DNA of 33,162 nucleotides, taken from the NCBI GenBank assembly GCA_002327965.1, contig DCVB01000113.1, positions 960-34,121 of the forward strand, read 5' to 3'. The stretch comes from Candidatus Aminicenantes bacterium UBA2199 (GTDB lineage: Bacteria > Acidobacteriota > Aminicenantia > UBA2199). The position numbers and the translations under genes are program-made. Under the pieces are notes generated by a model, which had not been told where the DNA came from, ran no database searches, and saw nothing but the letters and a program-made list of their open reading frames with translations. Shown here piece after piece: positions 13,511 through 22,151 of the stretch; within the stretch, counting starts at the first letter, position 1; each line of letters opens with the position of its first letter.

Positions 13511-15997
13511 ATGTCCTATCTCGAGATCATCGACGCCCACAAGCACAATCTCAAGCACCTGCACCTGCGCTTGCCCAAGAAGCAATTGATCGTCATTTCC
13601 GGCGTCTCCGGCTCGGGCAAGTCGACCCTGGCCTATGACACCATCTTCCAGGAGGGGCAGCGCAAGTACCTGGAGTCGCTCTCGGCCTATGCCCGCCAGT
13701 ACATCAAGTCGCTGGAGCGCCCCGACGTGCGCTCGATCAAGGGCATCGCCCCGACCATCTCCATCGACCAGAAGCACTCCTCCTACTATTACAACTCCAC
13801 CGTGGGCACCGTCTCGGAGATCGCCCCCTACCTGCGCCTGCTCTTCGCCAAGCTGGGCCAGGCCCATTGCCCGGGCTGCGGCGAGTTGATCAGCCGCTAC
13901 TCGGCCGAAGGGATCCGGCAGGCGCTGCTCACCCGCTTCCAGGGCTCCCTGGCGCGCATCTACAGCCCGCTGGTGCGCCACCGCCGCGGCAACTACCAGG
14001 CGCTGCTGGAAAAGTACCGCAAACGCGGCTTCCTCAAGGCCCTGATCGACGGCAGGGAATACTACCTGGACGACCCGCCCGAGCTGGCGCGCAACGTCCG
14101 CCACCGCATCGCCGTCCAGATCGATGCCCTGGACGTCGAGGCCGGGGCGGAGGCGCGGCTGGCCGACAGCGTCACCCTGGCGCTGAACGAGGGGGACGGC
14201 GAGATCCTGGTGCGCGCCGGCGCCGGGGAGGCTTTCTTCTCCGACCGCCTGTACTGCCCGCGCTGCGACCTGTCCCTGCCCGAGCCGCAGCCCAGCAGCT
14301 TTTCGCTGAACTCGCCCGAGGGAGCCTGCCCGCGCTGCCTGGGGCGCGGCCGTATCGAGGATGAAGGGGCCTGTTCCGCCTGCAACGGCAGCGGTTTCCG
14401 CCCCGAGGCGCTGGCCTTCCGCTTCCGCGGCCGCGACATCCACGAACTGGGGGAGATGGAGATCGCCGACCTGCTTGAGTTTTTGAAGGTTGTGCGCCCG
14501 GAGAAAGGGGAGCGGGAGGTCGCCCGCTCACTGCTGCCGCAGATGGTGCAGCGCCTGGAGTCCTTTGTCACCCTCAACCTGGGCTACATCTCCCTCAACC
14601 GCCGCATCGACACCATCTCCGGCGGCGAATTGCAGCGCGCCCGCCTCGTCTCCCAGCTCGGCTTCGGCCTCAACGGCATCATCTACATCCTCGACGAGCC
14701 CTCCATCGGCATGCACTTTTCCGAGCAGCTGAACCTGCTGCGCATCCTGCGCCGGCTGTGCGCCATGGGCAACACGCTGGTGGTGGTCGAGCACGACGAG
14801 GAGACCATCCGCAGCGCCGATTATATCGTCGACATCGGCCCCGGCGCCGGCGAGCACGGCGGCGAGGTGATGTACGCCGGCCCCATCTCGGGCTTCGCGT
14901 CCGCCGCCGGGTCCCTGACCTCCGACTACGTCTACGGGCGGCGGCGCATCGAGGTGGCATCCGGCCCTGCCGCCCGGCCGGACGGCTGGCTGGGCGTGAA
15001 GGCCATCCGCCTGAACAACCTGGACAACCTGGACCTGCGCATTCCGCTGAACCGCCTGACCGTGGTCAGCGGCGTCTCGGGCTCGGGGAAAAGCTCGCTG
15101 GTCGTCGATGCCCTGGCGCCCATCCTGCGCCGCGAGATCGAGGGCGCGCCGGCGCCGGACCCGCGCCTGGCCTGGGGCCGGGTCAGCGGGCTGGAGCGCG
15201 TCAAACGCGTGCTGATGGTCAGCCAGTCGGCCATTGGCAGGAACTCGCGCTCCTGCCCGGCCACCTACATCGGCATCATGGCCATGATCCGCGCCCTTTT
15301 CGCCGCCCTGCCCGAGGCGCGGGTGCGCGGCTACAGCCAGGCGCGCTTCAGCTACAACCTAAGCGGCGGGCGCTGCGAGGCCTGCGAGGGGCTGGGCGTG
15401 CAGAAGCTGCAGATGAGCTTCCTGCCGCAGCTGGAGATCACCTGTCCGGTCTGCGACGGCGAGCGCTTCAACTCCGAGACGCGCCAGGTCAAGTACAAGG
15501 GGCGCTCCGTCGCCGACGTCCTCGACCTGACCGCCAGCGAAGCCCATGAACTTTTCGCCGCCGTGCCGCTGCTGGCCCGGAAGATCCGCATCCTCATCGA
15601 CGTGGGCCTGGGCTACCTGCGCCTGGGGCAGAGCTCGCAGACCCTGTCGGGCGGCGAGTCGCAGCGCATCAAGCTGACCAAGGAACTGGCGCGCGGCTCG
15701 GGCAGCCCCACCGTCTACGTCCTGGACGAGCCCACCGTCGGCCTGCATTTCGACGACGTGCGCAAGCTGATCGACGTCTTCCGCGCCCTGATCGGCCGCG
15801 GCCACACGGTGGTGGTCATCGAGCACAACCTGGAGATGCTGCGCGTCGCCGATCACGTGATCGACCTTGGCCCCGGCGGCGGCCGGCACGGGGGCAAGAT
15901 CATATACCAAGGCGACTTGCCCGGGCTATTGCATTGCAAGAGCTCGCTGACCGGAAAGTACTTGAAAAAGAAATTGAAGAATAGTCTACCTTCGTGA
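13511..15997 (+). CDS. uvrA: UvrA-type excinuclease ATPase lacking most of the insertion domain
   Basis: 828 residues, about 110 shorter than typical UvrA (~940), the damage sensor of nucleotide excision repair. It has two ABC ATPase halves: Walker A GVSGSGKST (31-39) and GVSGSGKSS (~520), signatures SGGELQRARL and SGGESQRIKL, and DEPSIG / DEPTVG Walker B. The UvrB-binding region (LARIYSPLVRHRRGNYQALLEKY) and the DNA-binding zinc module near residues 620-650 (CEACEGLG, CPVCDG) are kept. Between CPRCLG (~273) and CSACNG (~288) only about a dozen residues remain, where E. coli has over 100 (the insertion domain). It may be the main UvrA or a specialised paralogue. No clear ribosome binding site; TATCAT lies 9 nt upstream. 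Its TGA is inside a GTNACGC array. Confidence 0.9.
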   Translation: MSYLEIIDAHKHNLKHLHLRLPKKQLIVISGVSGSGKSTLAYDTIFQEGQRKYLESLSAYARQYIKSLERPDVRSIKGIAPTISIDQKHSSYYYNSTVGTVSEIAPYLRLLFAKLGQAHCPGCGELISRYSAEGIRQALLTRFQGSLARIYSPLVRHRRGNYQALLEKYRKRGFLKALIDGREYYLDDPPELARNVRHRIAVQIDALDVEAGAEARLADSVTLALNEGDGEILVRAGAGEAFFSDRLYCPRCDLSLPEPQPSSFSLNSPEGACPRCLGRGRIEDEGACSACNGSGFRPEALAFRFRGRDIHELGEMEIADLLEFLKVVRPEKGEREVARSLLPQMVQRLESFVTLNLGYISLNRRIDTISGGELQRARLVSQLGFGLNGIIYILDEPSIGMHFSEQLNLLRILRRLCAMGNTLVVVEHDEETIRSADYIVDIGPGAGEHGGEVMYAGPISGFASAAGSLTSDYVYGRRRIEVASGPAARPDGWLGVKAIRLNNLDNLDLRIPLNRLTVVSGVSGSGKSSLVVDALAPILRREIEGAPAPDPRLAWGRVSGLERVKRVLMVSQSAIGRNSRSCPATYIGIMAMIRALFAALPEARVRGYSQARFSYNLSGGRCEACEGLGVQKLQMSFLPQLEITCPVCDGERFNSETRQVKYKGRSVADVLDLTASEAHELFAAVPLLARKIRILIDVGLGYLRLGQSSQTLSGGESQRIKLTKELARGSGSPTVYVLDEPTVGLHFDDVRKLIDVFRALIGRGHTVVVIEHNLEMLRVADHVIDLGPGGGRHGGKIIYQGDLPGLLHCKSSLTGKYLKKKLKNSLPS

Positions 15998-16042
15998 CGC
16001 GTAACGCGTAACGCGTGACGAGTGAAGAGTGAAGAGTGAAGA
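15994..16042 (+). repeat. (GTNACGC)x4 array passing into (GTGAAGA)x3
   Basis: GTGACGC, GTAACGC, GTAACGC, GTGACGA, then three GTGAAGA units. The phase and length of 7 are kept while the word changes. The uvrA stop codon (15995-15997) lies in the first unit. Confidence 0.88.
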
Positions 16043-16138
16043 TTTTAGAATAAAATCAATTTCCAAATCAAATGTTCAAAGCGAGAGTCCAAATCAGTGA
16101 TTTTTCAATTTTATGGGCATTCGTTTAATGGATGTTTC

Positions 16139-16256
16139 TTGTCACTGTTACGCGTCATGCGTCACGAATTGCCGAGAAATGGCGTCACTCGTTACGTGTC
16201 ACAAAGATCGTCTCTTATTCTTTCGCGTCACGCGTTACGCGTTACGCGTCACGAAG
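16139..16256 (-). repeat. Three inverted GTNACGC-type arrays
   Basis: Best is 16225-16256: GCGTCAC, GCGTTAC, GCGTTAC, GCGTCAC, GAAG (4x7+4). More degenerate copies lie at 16139-16168 and around 16182-16206. All are complementary to 15994-16021. The remaining bases of 15998-16338 show no gene. Confidence 0.85.
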
Positions 16257-16338
16257 TCTGTCTTCCCCAAACCGCAATAATGTGTTACCATTTAGGTGAA
16301 AACCCGCGAAAAACAGCGCGTTTCGGAGCAAACACCTC

Positions 16339-17352
16339 ATGTCCTTGGCTGCAATCATTGGTAACGCCCGGATCAAAGCCACATTGACGGGCTATTTGCG
16401 CAACGAGCGCGTCCCGACCAGCCTGATCTTTTCCGGCTCCGACCCCCTTCACCAGCTGCAGTTCGCCATGAACTTCGCCAAGGCCCTGTGCTGCCGGCAG
16501 GAGAACCGCCTCGACGCCTGCGACCGCTGCCACAACTGCCTGGCCATCGACCGCGGCCTCTATCCCGACGTCCAGGTGCTGGCCCCCGACGGCCAGTTCT
16601 ACCGCAAGGCCCAGCTCGACGAGCTGATCGCCTCCGCCCACCACCGTCCGCTGCAGGGGGACCGCCGCGTGTTCATCCTGCGCGAGGCCCAGCGCCTGAA
16701 CGAGTCGTCGGCCAACGCCTTCCTCAAGACCCTGGAGGAGCCCCTGGCCAGCAACCTGTTCATCCTGCTGACGCAGAACCTGAATCTCATCCTGCCCACC
16801 ATCTGCTCACGCTGCCAGATCCTCAAGTTCATGCCCCTCTCCAACCACGAGGTGAAGCTGGAGCTGGAGCGCCGCGGCGTCGACCCGGAAAAAGCCCGCC
16901 TGATGGCGTTCTTCAACACCGAAAACATGGAGGAGCTTGCCGAGGACGACTGGAAAGAGATGGAGGACAAGCGCCGCTCCATGCTCTGCATCCTGGAGCG
17001 CCTCATGCGCCAGAGCGAGGTCGAGGACATCCTGCTCGACCTGTACGACCGCAGCCGCGTGCGCGATAAGTTCATCGCCTATTTCCGCGAGATGGTCAAC
17101 TTGATTTCCGTGCTGCTGCGCGATATAATGGTGCTGATGATCGATCCCGCCGCGGGCGGAATCCTGGTCAATCCCGATTTCAAGGAAAAGCTCATGGAAC
17201 TGGCGGCGCTGACCCGGATCGAAAATATATTCTTTCTGATCCGCAAGATGGAGTACCTGCTGCGCGACATCCAGCGCAACCTCAACGCCCGCGTCCTCAT
17301 CCTGGAGTTCATCAACAGCTACAGCCGCCAGGAGGGCGCCGCCCATGGATAA
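16339..17352 (+). CDS. holB: DNA polymerase III delta' subunit
   Basis: 337 residues, the clamp-loader subunit that helps open the sliding clamp. It has the AAA+ order: IIGNARIKATL, a degenerate P-loop (SGSDPLHQLQF, without the usual GKS, as in delta'), a zinc module (CCRQENRLDACDRCHNC), REAQRLNESSANAFLKTLEEP and the SRCQILKF arginine-finger motif. GGAG at 16325-16328 precedes the ATG. It overlaps the PSP1 gene by 8 nt; this holB-PSP1 pairing is also seen in Bacillus (holB-yaaT). Confidence 0.9.
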   Translation: MSLAAIIGNARIKATLTGYLRNERVPTSLIFSGSDPLHQLQFAMNFAKALCCRQENRLDACDRCHNCLAIDRGLYPDVQVLAPDGQFYRKAQLDELIASAHHRPLQGDRRVFILREAQRLNESSANAFLKTLEEPLASNLFILLTQNLNLILPTICSRCQILKFMPLSNHEVKLELERRGVDPEKARLMAFFNTENMEELAEDDWKEMEDKRRSMLCILERLMRQSEVEDILLDLYDRSRVRDKFIAYFREMVNLISVLLRDIMVLMIDPAAGGILVNPDFKEKLMELAALTRIENIFFLIRKMEYLLRDIQRNLNARVLILEFINSYSRQEGAAHG

Positions 17353-18061
17353 GGTCATCCTGGTCAAGATCGAGAGCCGCCGCGACCTGCTCCATTACCG
17401 CACCCGCGAGGAGGGCATCCGGCCCAACGACTGCGTCATCATCCAGTCGATCACCGGCGAGGAGCTGGGCCGGGTGGTCAAGCACTTCGGCGACACCCTG
17501 AGTTGCCTCAAGGGGGTGCCGCGCATCCCCGAGATCCTGCGCCTGGCCGACTCGCGCGACATCGACAGCTTCGCCCGCAAGGAGCGCGAGGAGCGGCGCG
17601 CCTTCGAGTACTGCCAGAACCGCATCCGCGAGCGCGAGATCCCCATCAAGCTCGTGCGCGTCACCTTCTTCACCGGCGAGAAAAAGGCCATCTTCTACTT
17701 CACCTCCGAGGGGCGCATCGATTTCCGCGACCTGGTCAAGGACCTGGCCCGCAAGTTCCGCATGCGCATCGAGATGCGCCAGATCGGCATCCGCGACGAG
17801 GCCAAGATGATCGGCGGCGTGGGCATCTGCGGCCGCCAGCTCTGCTGCAAGACCTTTCTCAACAACCTGGAGCCCATCACCCTGCAGATGGCCAAGCGCC
17901 AGAACCTGAACATGAACCCGGTCAAGATCTCCGGGATGTGCGGCCGGCTGATGTGCTGCCTCTCCTACGAGGAGACGGTGGGCGGGCGCGTGGTCATCGA
18001 GGACCAGGACGAGCGGGTCGGCTACGACGAGGAAGACGACCTGGCCGAAGACAAAAAATAA
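17345..18061 (+). CDS. ricT: PSP1-domain protein (RicT/YaaT family)
   Basis: 238 residues. The PSP1 core is clear: RMRIEMRQIGIRDEAKMIGG followed by cysteine-rich GICGRQLCC and MCGRLMCCLSYE. In Bacillus, RicT is part of the Y-complex with RicA and RicF, which carries iron-sulfur clusters through such cysteines and affects RNase Y mRNA maturation. Here no RicA or RicF is nearby, so only family membership is secure. The C-terminus is acidic. The start overlaps holB. Confidence 0.87.
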   Translation: MDKVILVKIESRRDLLHYRTREEGIRPNDCVIIQSITGEELGRVVKHFGDTLSCLKGVPRIPEILRLADSRDIDSFARKEREERRAFEYCQNRIREREIPIKLVRVTFFTGEKKAIFYFTSEGRIDFRDLVKDLARKFRMRIEMRQIGIRDEAKMIGGVGICGRQLCCKTFLNNLEPITLQMAKRQNLNMNPVKISGMCGRLMCCLSYEETVGGRVVIEDQDERVGYDEEDDLAEDKK

Positions 18062-18077
18062 TGAACCAACCGGGGAA

Positions 18078-18113
18078 GTTGAAGAGTTCAAGAGTAGAAG
18101 AGTTAAAGGGTTC
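18078..18113 (+). repeat. (GTTNAAGA)x4 + GTTC array
   Basis: GTTGAAGA, GTTCAAGA, GTAGAAGA, GTTAAAGG, GTTC. It starts 16 nt after the ricT stop. The inverted partner is 18144-18179. Confidence 0.88.
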
Positions 18114-18143
18114 AGAAAATTGCAATTAACAGCGCCTTCTCTG

Positions 18144-18227
18144 AACTCATCAACTCTTCACCCCTTCAACCCTTCAACAGTGCTGTTTCCTAACCCGTCA
18201 ACCCTTCCACCCGTCCACTCGTCTACG
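18144..18227 (-). repeat. Two inverted 8-nt arrays
   Basis: 18144-18179: AACTCATC, AACTCTTC, ACCCCTTC, AACCCTTC, AACA. 18192-18227: AACCCGTC, AACCCTTC, CACCCGTC, CACTCGTC, TACG. Both are four units of 8 plus 4, and the first is largely complementary to 18078-18113. Confidence 0.86.
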
Positions 18228-18242
18228 AGGGCTAGTTCTTTG

Positions 18243-18320
18243 TTTCGGACATTGGAATTTGGAATTTGGAATTTGTTTGGAATTTGGTGCTTGGGATTTG
18301 GAAATTTAGTCTTACGAAGA
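18243..18320 (-). repeat. AAATTCC-type dispersed repeat (inverted copy)
   Basis: GGACATTGGAATTTGG, more GGAATTT units, then GGTGCTTGGGATTTGG and AGTCTTACGAAG: the same element as at 6376, 12787 and 12926. It ends 18 nt before the ATG of the next gene, whose ribosome binding site AAGGA (18326-18330) follows. Confidence 0.85.
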
Positions 18321-18337
18321 GTTCTAAGGAACTTGCA

Positions 18338-19645
18338 ATGAAATCCCGTCTCCTGGCCCCACTGCTGCTCCTGCTGCCTTTCGTTCTCCATTCCCAGTAT
18401 AAGCCCTGGTTCAACATGTTCAATTTCGCCTACGGCGCCAAGGCCCGCGCCATGGGCAATGCTTTCACCGCCGTGGCCGACGACCTGACCGCCGCCTTCT
18501 GGAATCCGGCCGGGCTGGTCTCCGGGCGCGGGCCCGAATTCTACCTCGGCTACAAATCGACGGCGCAGGACCACGATTACGAGCTACAGGACCGCAGGGT
18601 GGCCGGCGACACGCGCCTGTACAACTACAACTTCGACAGCCGCTTGAGTCAGATCGACTTCTTCGCCATCTCCGCCCCCTTCACCCTGCTGCGGCGCCCC
18701 GCCGCCCTGGCCATGGGCTATTACCGCTACATCCCCTACGGCTTCAAGGGGACGACCCGGGAAGTGATCACCTCGCTGAACGGCCTGTGGCCGCCCCGGC
18801 GGACCGTCACCGGGTTCGCCGGCGCCGAGGGATTCGACGTCCTCTCCTTCTCGCTGGCGCTGCGGCCCGGCCGCTTTTTCGCCGCCGGGGTCACGCTGCA
18901 GCAGTTCTTCAACTCCGGCCGCCTCCACGTCTTCAGCGACCTGGACGGTTTCCAGGCGCACAGCGACCTGACCGAGAGCGTCCGCGGCCGCAACGTCATC
19001 GTCGGCGCCCTGCTCACCCCGTTTCGCTGGCTGCAGCTGGGCGCCGCCTGGCACGCCGGCCTGCGCAGCCGCTTCGATTCGACGCGGCTCTCCTGGGAGG
19101 TCGACTCCCAGGGCGAGGAATCCAACGAAATGGAGGAGAGCTGCCAGGCGCGGGTGATCATCCCCGAGCACTATGCGGCCGGCCTGCTGCTGCGCCCCTT
19201 TTCCTGGCTCGCCCTCAGCGCCGACTACTCGGTGATCGAGTGGGACAACGCCTTCATCGAGGAGTATTACGGCCTGCCGCGCCTGCCGTACCCGCAGCTG
19301 AACTCCTGGCGCCTGCCTCAGGAGCAGGGGCGGAACCTGCGCCTGGGCTGCGAGGCGCGCCTGCCGGTAGGCGGCCGCGTCCTGAGCCTGCGCGGCGGCT
19401 GGTCGCGCGAAAGCCAGCTCTACACCGACCGCTATGGCGACCCGGTCCGTTTGTTCGGCGTCTCGGCCGGCGCCGGCTGGGAGTTCTCGCGCCACATGCT
19501 GCTGGAGGTCGCCTACCAGCGCCAGAAGGCCGACTACGTCGAGGACGGCTATTTCGGCCTCAAGGCCGAGGTGCCCACCCATTTCCGGGGCAACGTCTTC
19601 TTCCTGGCCCTGACCTACCGCTTCGGCCACGTGTTCGGGGAATAG
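18338..19645 (+). CDS. OmpP1/FadL- or PorV-like outer-membrane protein
   Basis: 435 residues. The signal peptide is MKSRLLAPLLLLLPFVLHSQ. The mature start contains GAKARAMGNAFTAVADDLTAAFWNPAGL, the hallmark of the FadL/PorV-like group, followed by alternating beta-strand sequence ending in aromatic-rich strands (FFLALTYRFGHV). FadL-type barrels pass hydrophobic compounds and PorV-like ones serve secretion; the choice is open. I start at ATG 18338, after AAGGA, because the longer frame enters the dispersed repeat. The sirtuin gene starts 4 nt later. Confidence 0.85.
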   Translation: MKSRLLAPLLLLLPFVLHSQYKPWFNMFNFAYGAKARAMGNAFTAVADDLTAAFWNPAGLVSGRGPEFYLGYKSTAQDHDYELQDRRVAGDTRLYNYNFDSRLSQIDFFAISAPFTLLRRPAALAMGYYRYIPYGFKGTTREVITSLNGLWPPRRTVTGFAGAEGFDVLSFSLALRPGRFFAAGVTLQQFFNSGRLHVFSDLDGFQAHSDLTESVRGRNVIVGALLTPFRWLQLGAAWHAGLRSRFDSTRLSWEVDSQGEESNEMEESCQARVIIPEHYAAGLLLRPFSWLALSADYSVIEWDNAFIEEYYGLPRLPYPQLNSWRLPQEQGRNLRLGCEARLPVGGRVLSLRGGWSRESQLYTDRYGDPVRLFGVSAGAGWEFSRHMLLEVAYQRQKADYVEDGYFGLKAEVPTHFRGNVFFLALTYRFGHVFGE

Positions 19646-19649
19646 CCCC

Positions 19650-20387
19650 ATGGCCGACGCCCTTTCCCAGGCAGCCGCCCTGCTGCGGGAAGCGCGGCAC
19701 GCGACCGTGTTCACCGGCGCCGGCATTTCGGTGGAAAGCGGCATCCCGCCGTTCCGCGGCCCGGGCGGGCTGTGGAGCCGCGTCGACCCCGCCTTCATCG
19801 CCATCGACCATTTCCTGGCCCAACCCGAGGAATCCTGGAGGCGCATCCGCGAGATCTTCTACGACTCCTTCGGGCAGGCGCGGCCCAATGCCGCCCACTC
19901 CGGCATCGCCGCCCTGGAGGCGGCGGGGAGGGTCAAGGCGGTCATCACCCAGAACATCGACAACCTGCACCAGGAGGCGGGCAGCCGCGAGGTGATCGAG
20001 TTCCACGGCAACTCGCGCTGGCTCCTGTGCCTGGAGTGCGGCAAGCGCGAGGCGGCGCTCCCGGAGCGCCTGGCCCAGCTGCCCCCGCGCTGCGGCTGCG
20101 GCGGGTTGCTCAAGCCCGACTTCATCTTCTTCGGCGAGGGCATCCCCGAGCAGGCGCTGAACCGCTCCTACCGGGAGGCCTCCTCGGCCGACCTCTTCCT
20201 GGTCGTCGGCTCCAGCGGCGAGGTCCAGCCCGCCTGCCAGATCCCATTGCTGGCCAAGAACCGCGGCGCAAAGTTGATCGAGATCAACCTGCACGAGTCC
20301 AATTTCACGCCGATTGCGGATGTTTTTTTGCAGGGGCCGGCGACAAAGGTCATAACCGAACTGGTCAAGGAGCTCGGTTTACAGTAG
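19650..20387 (+). CDS. cobB: NAD-dependent protein deacylase (sirtuin)
   Basis: 245 residues. Motifs: FTGAGISVESGIPPFRG (NAD binding), TQNIDNLHQEAG, EFHGN (catalytic His), a zinc module (CLECGKRE with CGCGG), LKPDFIFFGEG and VGSSGEVQPA. Sirtuins remove acyl groups from lysines using NAD. In an organism making acyl phosphates and acyl-CoA this could control enzyme acylation; that link is inference. It is 4 nt from the outer-membrane protein gene and likely cotranscribed. Confidence 0.93.
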   Translation: MADALSQAAALLREARHATVFTGAGISVESGIPPFRGPGGLWSRVDPAFIAIDHFLAQPEESWRRIREIFYDSFGQARPNAAHSGIAALEAAGRVKAVITQNIDNLHQEAGSREVIEFHGNSRWLLCLECGKREAALPERLAQLPPRCGCGGLLKPDFIFFGEGIPEQALNRSYREASSADLFLVVGSSGEVQPACQIPLLAKNRGAKLIEINLHESNFTPIADVFLQGPATKVITELVKELGLQ

Positions 20388-20411
20388 ACGTATCTGCCAT
20401 GAATTTAAATT

Positions 20412-20475
20412 GGTTTAAGGTAGAGGGTTCAAGGTTTAAGGGAAGATTAGAGTGCCGCCTTAAACCTTACGTCGA
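20412..20475 (+). repeat. (GGNNNAA)x4 array with a short inverted partner
   Basis: GGTTTAA, GGTAGAG, GGTTCAA, GGTTTAA, GGGA at 20412-20443 (4x7+4). A partial complement, CGCCTTAAACCTTACG, lies at about 20457-20472. It begins 24 nt after the sirtuin stop. Confidence 0.82.
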
Positions 20476-20516
20476 TTGCTGTTTCTGTTTCCTGCTCACT
20501 GCACAAAAAGAAGATG

Positions 20517-21683
20517 TTAGGAATGTTTTTGACGGCAGAAATCTCGAAATTTGTGAAAAATTGAAATAAAATGATGCATCCTGAGTTGCATGACAAAAGC
20601 CGCCAGCCCATCTTTTCGAATAAGGCGAATTACCTTGTTAATTCCACCGCACAACAAAAGAGCAATTTCTTTTCTTGCTCTCTTGGCCTTGGTCTTCTTG
20701 TGATGGATCGACCAGAGATTGCGATATTCCACTGAATTGATCAATGATGATCGCCGGTTGAGCTCAGCGATTGCCCGGATCGCGGGTTTTCCTTTCAACA
20801 CGCGAATCCGGTAGTTCGAATCAATCAATAAGGGCACCTGTGAAACTGAAAGAACGCCATCGTTTCCCACCTCGCATTGGACCGCCGCCGTTCTCCGGGA
20901 TTCCCTAGGAAAGCGAAACCAGCACCCGTCCGTGCGCTTGAAATTGGGAAAGAAAAAATTCCCAAGACTGTACAAGATAAGCCCGTTCCGATAGCGCTCC
21001 ATCCCCTGGACGACATGAGGGTGGTGCCCGTGAACGATCAAGGCGCCGAGATCGATGATTTGTCGAGCCAATTCCAACTGCCTCGGTTCAGGATACAGAT
21101 CGAACTGATAGCCCCAGTGCAATGAAATGATGATATGTGAGGCCATGTCTCGGATCGCAGCAATGTCCTTGGCAATACATTCCAAGGACAACGGCGTACA
21201 TCCGTATTGCGATTCCTTTGCTGACTTGGCTCCTACTTCTGATGTCTCCTCAATATAACCTAGAAAAGCGAAGGTATTACCCTTTACATGAATGAATGTC
21301 GGCTGAAGCGCGGCGTCAAGATTCATGCCGGCGCCGAAATGGGAAATCCCCCTATCGTCGAGGAGGTCGCATGTCTTCGCGATCCCTTCAGACCCCTGAT
21401 CGGTGATATGGTTATTCGCGAGGCTTAAGGCTGAGAATTTCAAAAAACTGAGCACTTCGATGGCGTCGGGTAAGGTCGACAATGAATTTCGCTTGCATTG
21501 TGGAGTAGGGCTGAGGAATAAGGGGCTTTCCAGATTGCCGATGCAGATGTCGGCTTCGTCAAAAATGGGTTTGAGATCTAAAAAAGGTTTGATCCATTTC
21601 GGGGAATCAGTTTGGCATTGGGAAGCGTACTCTCCACCAAGCGAAATATCTCCCACGAAAAGCATTCTGGTTACTTTGCTCAT
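20517..21683 (-). CDS. CapA-family (poly-gamma-glutamate capsule type) protein
   Basis: 388 residues of the CapA/PGA_cap metallophosphatase-like family. Motifs in order: FVGDISLGG, IGNLESPL, SLANNHITDQG, SLHWGYQFD, VHGHHPHVVQG and LYSLGNFFF. No signal peptide or membrane anchor is seen, unlike classical CapA, so it may act in the cytoplasm, as some polysaccharide-cluster members appear to. The MSK start at 21683 is preferred over the longer reading. The base composition is more AT-rich than its neighbours, suggesting transfer. The C-terminal ~110 residues are basic and not recognised. Confidence 0.8.
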   Translation of the reverse strand: MSKVTRMLFVGDISLGGEYASQCQTDSPKWIKPFLDLKPIFDEADICIGNLESPLFLSPTPQCKRNSLSTLPDAIEVLSFLKFSALSLANNHITDQGSEGIAKTCDLLDDRGISHFGAGMNLDAALQPTFIHVKGNTFAFLGYIEETSEVGAKSAKESQYGCTPLSLECIAKDIAAIRDMASHIIISLHWGYQFDLYPEPRQLELARQIIDLGALIVHGHHPHVVQGMERYRNGLILYSLGNFFFPNFKRTDGCWFRFPRESRRTAAVQCEVGNDGVLSVSQVPLLIDSNYRIRVLKGKPAIRAIAELNRRSSLINSVEYRNLWSIHHKKTKAKRARKEIALLLCGGINKVIRLIRKDGLAAFVMQLRMHHFISIFHKFRDFCRQKHS

Positions 21684-22151
21684 AGAATTATTTTCCTGTC
21701 TCAGCGCTGGCCGTACAGTTCCTTGCAGGTCCATGCTTGAGACCAGGAAATTTCGAGGGGAGAAAGTGCCTGCACCTTATGTGAAGCCTTTCCAGAAGAT
21801 CAGCCATTGGGCAAAACAATTTCATGAAAATGGGGATGAATTATTTTGATTGGCCTTGGGGAATATGAAATTTCTTTTCATGATAGTATAATTCTAACGA
21901 ATCTTAAGTGAATCTGCAACAAGGACATCTTTTGTCCAAAGAAAAACATCGAATCTTCAGTAAAACCCATTGTCCACTGAGCTTATGAGGCAGTTGCAAT
22001 CGCTTTGGGCTGGATTTGAGCAAGGCAAAGTGTTGTTTTATTTCTGGAAATCGGTTCTCGAATTAGGCAATATTAGTCCTTCTGGCCCTGATTTTCTTAA
22101 TAAACGGTTTGTTGTTGAAATAGCCGGTGGTAAGATATATAATCGCATCCA
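21684..22151 (+). other. AT-rich gap without a recognisable gene
   Basis: 468 bases between divergent capA and the phosphatase gene. Short open frames exist but none has a ribosome binding site, a family motif or the codon use of its neighbours. None of the 6-8 nt arrays occurs here, in contrast to most other gaps. The only supported site is the phosphatase promoter at 22115-22143. Confidence 0.6.
22115..22143 (+). promoter_or_regulatory. Sigma70-like promoter ending 8 nt before a start codon
   Basis: TTGAAA, 17-nt spacer, perfect TATAAT. The ATG of the phosphatase gene is at 22152, so the transcript would have no or a 1-2 nt leader. Confidence 0.65.
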
